From the NCBI RefSeq assembly GCF_004210375.1, contig NW_027467782.1, positions 33,283,771-33,347,770 of the forward strand: a DNA stretch of 64,000 nt, in the 5' to 3' direction. How positions within the stretch are numbered: position 1 is the first letter of the stretch; every line of letters starts with the position of its first letter. The stretch is from Tachypleus tridentatus (Eukaryota; Arthropoda; Merostomata; Xiphosura; Limulidae). Under the pieces are notes generated by a model. That model saw only the letters and a program-made list of their open reading frames with translations, made no database searches and was not told the DNA's origin. This document shows positions 60,633 to 64,000 of the stretch, one piece after another. A program made the translations under genes and the position numbers.

Positions 60633-60710
60633 TTGAACTTGAAAACTTTCACATCCTTCAACACTTTTCAAAACAATTGGAATCACAGAGAAGTCTAGCT
60701 TTTCTTCTGC
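60633..60710 (-). CDS. Exon of an unrecognised helical protein
   Basis: Minus strand, acceptor AATGTTATAAAG; 26 codons AEEKLDFSVIPIVLKSVEGC plus ESFQVQ up to CAA/GTAATG. A better donor consensus, AAT/GTAAGT, is five bases farther (60628) but puts the next exon out of frame. The first exon of this chain in the window; further upstream exons are not recognised. Confidence 0.5.
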
Positions 60711-60899
60711 CTTTATAACATTAAATGTAGTAAAATATTAGAATTATATACATTTCTTAAAATTAAATATACTTACATACAAACTATATACATAACATTA
60801 TGTGCAGGCAAATATCAGAATTTGTTATTTTCCTGCACAAAGAATATCTTTGCAACAAGCATGGACTCTTAACTAACAGATCTAAGCATTGAATGCTGC

Positions 60900-61700
60900 T
60901 TTTATATGAAAAACTTTTCATTCACCACCAGACAACACCTGCCTGGTCATCTTCATTCCAAAGCCAAGCAGCATCTGGTATGTATCATCCAACCAATGGC
61001 AGAGAGAGAGTCCACACCATCTAAACCTCAACTTCAGAAGAAAGAAAGAAGAAATTTCATGCCATCAGTCAAAATGTTGTGCATGTGCAAATCCAGAACC
61101 AACACCAGCCACTCAGGAACCTAACACCTGAATAACAGTAGGAAGAGATGCGTCAGTGTGGAGGTTCACTCAAATACCAATCAGATAGGTTCCACTCTGC
61201 ACACCATCCTCCTCCAAGTTTGAATTTGTCAGAAGTGGAGCACTGGAGAGACTACATCTACCCCATACAAGACTCAATTACACAGAGTTGGAGCACTTGA
61301 CAATTGTAGAACAATGAATCCTTACCAACAAATGTATATAAACTTATGTTAGTTGGTCCATCTCTAATCCAAAATCAGTCTCTATGAATTGGCATCCAGT
61401 TGATGGTAAAATGAGAGATCTCAACCAGAGAGGTTAGCAGCATTGCAATGGATTTACTCATGATATAGTGTATGACTGGTGAAGAACATATGCCCTATAC
61501 ACCTTCAGGAAACCATTGCCCTACACTCAACAGAATGGAATTGAGCACATTCAGGAGGCAGCCTCCATGGTCCACTACCCCAGCAACTACGAACTGGTAA
61601 GTGGTAAAAGACTCCCTTTTCCCACAAAATGAGGGTGGGGATGGATTAGGAAATCAGGAGGAATGCGAATACTGGAGACAGTACACTGAGTAACCACAAA
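60900..61700. repeat. Dispersed repeat block, unclassified
   Basis: A less AT-rich stretch sharing CATGGTCCACTACCCCAGCA and ACTACGAACTGGTAAGTGG-like phrases with 23930-24010 and 41120-41160. No protein domain recognised. Confidence 0.5.
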
Positions 61701-62879
61701 GTCCCTATTTTGATATGAAGACTGGGCCCAATTTATTAAATCAAAGGGACAGCAGAAAAAAAGCAGGTATCTCTTTCTGTTTTACTCATCGGTCCATAAG
61801 TTAATAAGGGTTGTAGCTATAGTGGGAAAAGATGCCCAGGAATTACTATTTCCACCTAGCACTCCAATATAATGTGACTACAGTTGCCTGGCATTAATTA
61901 TCACTGAAATAAAGTTCACCATAAGCATGAAGAAATTCTTTGTCAATTCTGTAGTACACTTTACAATAAGCCTGTTAGAAATAAATACCTTTGCACAAAA
62001 ATTATTTTTAAGAAAAGTACAAAGGAAAAAACCTATATACGAAACTGAACAAATGGCTCACCCCATGCTAATTCACTTGTACTTAAATGGTACATCAGAC
62101 ATCATCATTCACAGTGGATACCATACAGAGCCTATTTTTTTCCACTAAAAGTTTGTATAATGTATACAAATATTATCAAAATTTTAGGCATATATAAAAT
62201 ATAAAAGTATACCAATGAAATTTTTGCATAAAATCTTCTTTAATGTCATTTTGATTAATTTGTATCTATTACCTACTGTTAATGATAGATCAATCAGAAA
62301 AATAAAACTTAGCCTGGAGTAAAATTTGTCTCTGCCTTTATACAATAAGCTTGCTTTATGCCTGCTCATGTGAAGTGTTTTATCTGGCTTTCTGAAGGAA
62401 TTTGAAACTTTTCCAAGACAATTTATATGAGGATGTCATAATAATGGCTAATAAGTAAACAAATCATATTTGATTCTTTGAAAGAAAAAAAAAAGCATGA
62501 CACCAGTGAAATGGAAGAAACATATGCAACCCATTCTTTGTAGAATCAACTTTGTACACCACTGTGAACACAAATGAAGTGCAGCTGCTGGATATCAGAC
62601 CAGGGAAGAACCTCAGATAAGCCTAAAACAAACACTAACAACCAAAAACATGCATTAGCTTTTGAACAAAGATGGAGGAAAAATAAACTGTGATTAAAGT
62701 ATGTATACAATGAAAGAATGTTTGTACTTTTTGCCAAAACTCCATTTGGCCAAGATGTTTGGAATAAAACATGATGTTAGAGGATCTGATTGGAGGGTAT
62801 TGAAAGTAACGAAACAACAAAAGAACACAGGATTTCACTGAGTGCGAAGCTATCATATCTGAAGTACTTTGGAAAATTG
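61701..62879. other. Noncoding
   Basis: AT-rich; short open frames only. The stretch 62540-62800 may be decayed transposon DNA but I cannot name it. Confidence 0.35.
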
Positions 62880-63640
62880 ATTATTTAATTATGAAACAAC
62901 AAGAAATAAGCAAAGAAGCAATGGTTCAAATTTTCTAATGTCTGTATTTTTATGCAATAATAAGCTTGCTCACACCATAAATTTTGAAATGTTGCTTGAT
63001 CTAGGAGAAGTGTTGAATGCTTGCATCAAAGAGGACACTTGCAAAGGAAACAATGCAACATATGTGTCAAACACCACCATTACAAACTTCTAGAATGTTT
63101 GAGTGAAATTGCTGAAACAAAAATATTAAATGAACTAAAATTAAGTGACAACTTTGTGCTAATGTTTGTGGTTAATCAACTGACTAATCTGTTATTGAAT
63201 AAATGGTTATTCTTGCAAGATTCATCATAAAAGACAGTGATACTTGTGTAAGATTCCTGAAAATATTGGATGCTTTATCCAAAGTGTTTGTAAATTGTGA
63301 TGAGTTAGGAAATCAAGGAAATAATAACAAAGATGCTAACAATCATGTTGAACCTAAGGTTGATGCAGATGTTGATATGGGCATAACCAATCAAGAATTT
63401 GGAAACAGTAAACTATATGAGCAGGTTAATATTCTAAATACTGATACCATCACAGACAAAAAAAATAGAAGACTACACAGAAAACAATGAGCTGGAATAT
63501 GAAAAACATTATATAATTAAGACAGACTGGGCAGCACTGATGATAAGAGTAATAAATGAAGCAGTAAAGAAATTAATGGACAGATAAATTTAAACACTGA
63601 AGGCCAAATCTATCATGACTGGGATAAGAGTGAATGCTCA
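62880..63640 (+). pseudogene. hAT-like transposase relic (tentative)
   Basis: The plus strand, in shifting frames, reads KLLECLSEIAETKILNELKL and then VILARFIIKDSDTCVRFLKI plus LDALSK. This order (helical lead-in, a segment where DESTD..... would stand, then QL.I.ARFI..........FL.I.D) fits the catalytic region of hAT/ZNF862-type transposases, but the DESTD motif itself is not preserved. The tail is Asn/Asp rich (63300-63490) with no known domain. A degenerate cellular gene is the alternative. Confidence 0.35.
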
Positions 63641-63711
63641 CCACTGTACATATCAGGAACTGAACACGTCATTCACAATTTCAAGATTGTTAGGTGATAA
63701 TCCATGGTGAT

Positions 63712-63835
63712 GAGAAAACCCACTTGTAGAAAAAATTAGATATGTAAAAATGGCTGGTATGGGTAAAGAATGCACAATGTAGAGGAGCGAACAACGTTTC
63801 GACCTTCTTCGGTCATTGTCATGTTCACAAAGAAA
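63712..63835. mobile_element. Copy of the inverted-repeat/hairpin family
   Basis: Contains AACCCACTTGTAGAAAA, GGCTGGTATGGGTAAAGAA and GCGAACAACGTTTCGACCTT followed by CTTCGGTC. Same family as 27744-27888, but with only one arm visible; DNA to the window end may belong to a longer element. Confidence 0.65.
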
Positions 63836-64000
63836 GAGGTAACTGACCAATAGCTGATAACATGTTTGAAAGCAGTTGTGTAATTGAGTGTAAGAATTTA
63901 GAGGGCATGCTTAGATGTTGGATTATATTTATTAATATAGGTATAAAGGTGTTCCTTTGTATTGGTTTATTTTGGGCTTAAGTTGTTGTATAAGTAAGGC

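Noticed and set aside
59339-60710. N-terminal HEAT exons of ATR
   Set aside because: The strand fits, but the sequences do not match ATR's N-terminus as I know it, and many intervening exons would be missing.

Overview
This is a 64 kb piece of an AT-rich animal genome with no bacterial-style gene packing. It holds a few short exons with splice sites, set in long introns and intergenic DNA full of decayed transposons and tandem repeats. Its tRNA-derived SINEs (51266-51513, 36690-36832, 29936-30065, 59034-59150) resemble families I know from horseshoe crabs, so a horseshoe-crab-like chelicerate is my best guess. That is recognition from memory, not a database result.

The main cellular gene is on the minus strand. 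Five short exons (30487-30559, 26489-26639, 26132-26222, 21849-21908, 6067-6210) read like part of the FAT region of the DNA-damage checkpoint kinase ATR. The first four join with matching phases, and all have GT..AG borders. Two exons each carry one extra base in a homopolymer run (G5 at 30524-30528, T6 at 6121-6126). The kinase domain and the N-terminal HEAT repeats are not seen here. A second minus-strand exon chain at 59339-60710 belongs to a protein I do not recognise.

Layout: 1-2198 two minisatellites, the second rich in AACCGGTT; 2199-2698 assembly gap; 2699-6066 mostly unique; 6067-30559 ATR exons, with one intron (6211-21848) holding a near-full-length LINE (7690-13050, minus), a 61 bp array at its 5' end, a Gmr1-like LTR retrotransposon (14386-19088) and a complete but dead mariner (19818-21111). 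A 31 bp x 13 array (25633-26035), a foldback element (26684-26866) and other repeats lie between the remaining exons. 31089-34281 is an intron-bearing hAT relic. 37000-43700 is dispersed purine-rich repeat. 43743-45392 is an LTR element reduced to an integrase zinc-binding domain. 45890-46975 is a LINE reverse transcriptase fragment. 49730-53600 is a nested cluster (Tc1 piece, second LINE copy with a SINE inside it, mariner piece with a minisatellite grown from its own coding sequence). 55925-56690 is a 53 bp array, 56920-57390 a Tc1 tail, and 62880-63640 a second hAT-like relic.

I see no CRISPR array, operon, rRNA or intact tRNA gene, and no convincing new multi-gene system. The more interesting points are the LINE-associated 61 bp array, the PR-IN-RT order of the LTR element, the mariner-derived minisatellite, the in-frame intron of the hAT relic and the frameshifted ATR exons.
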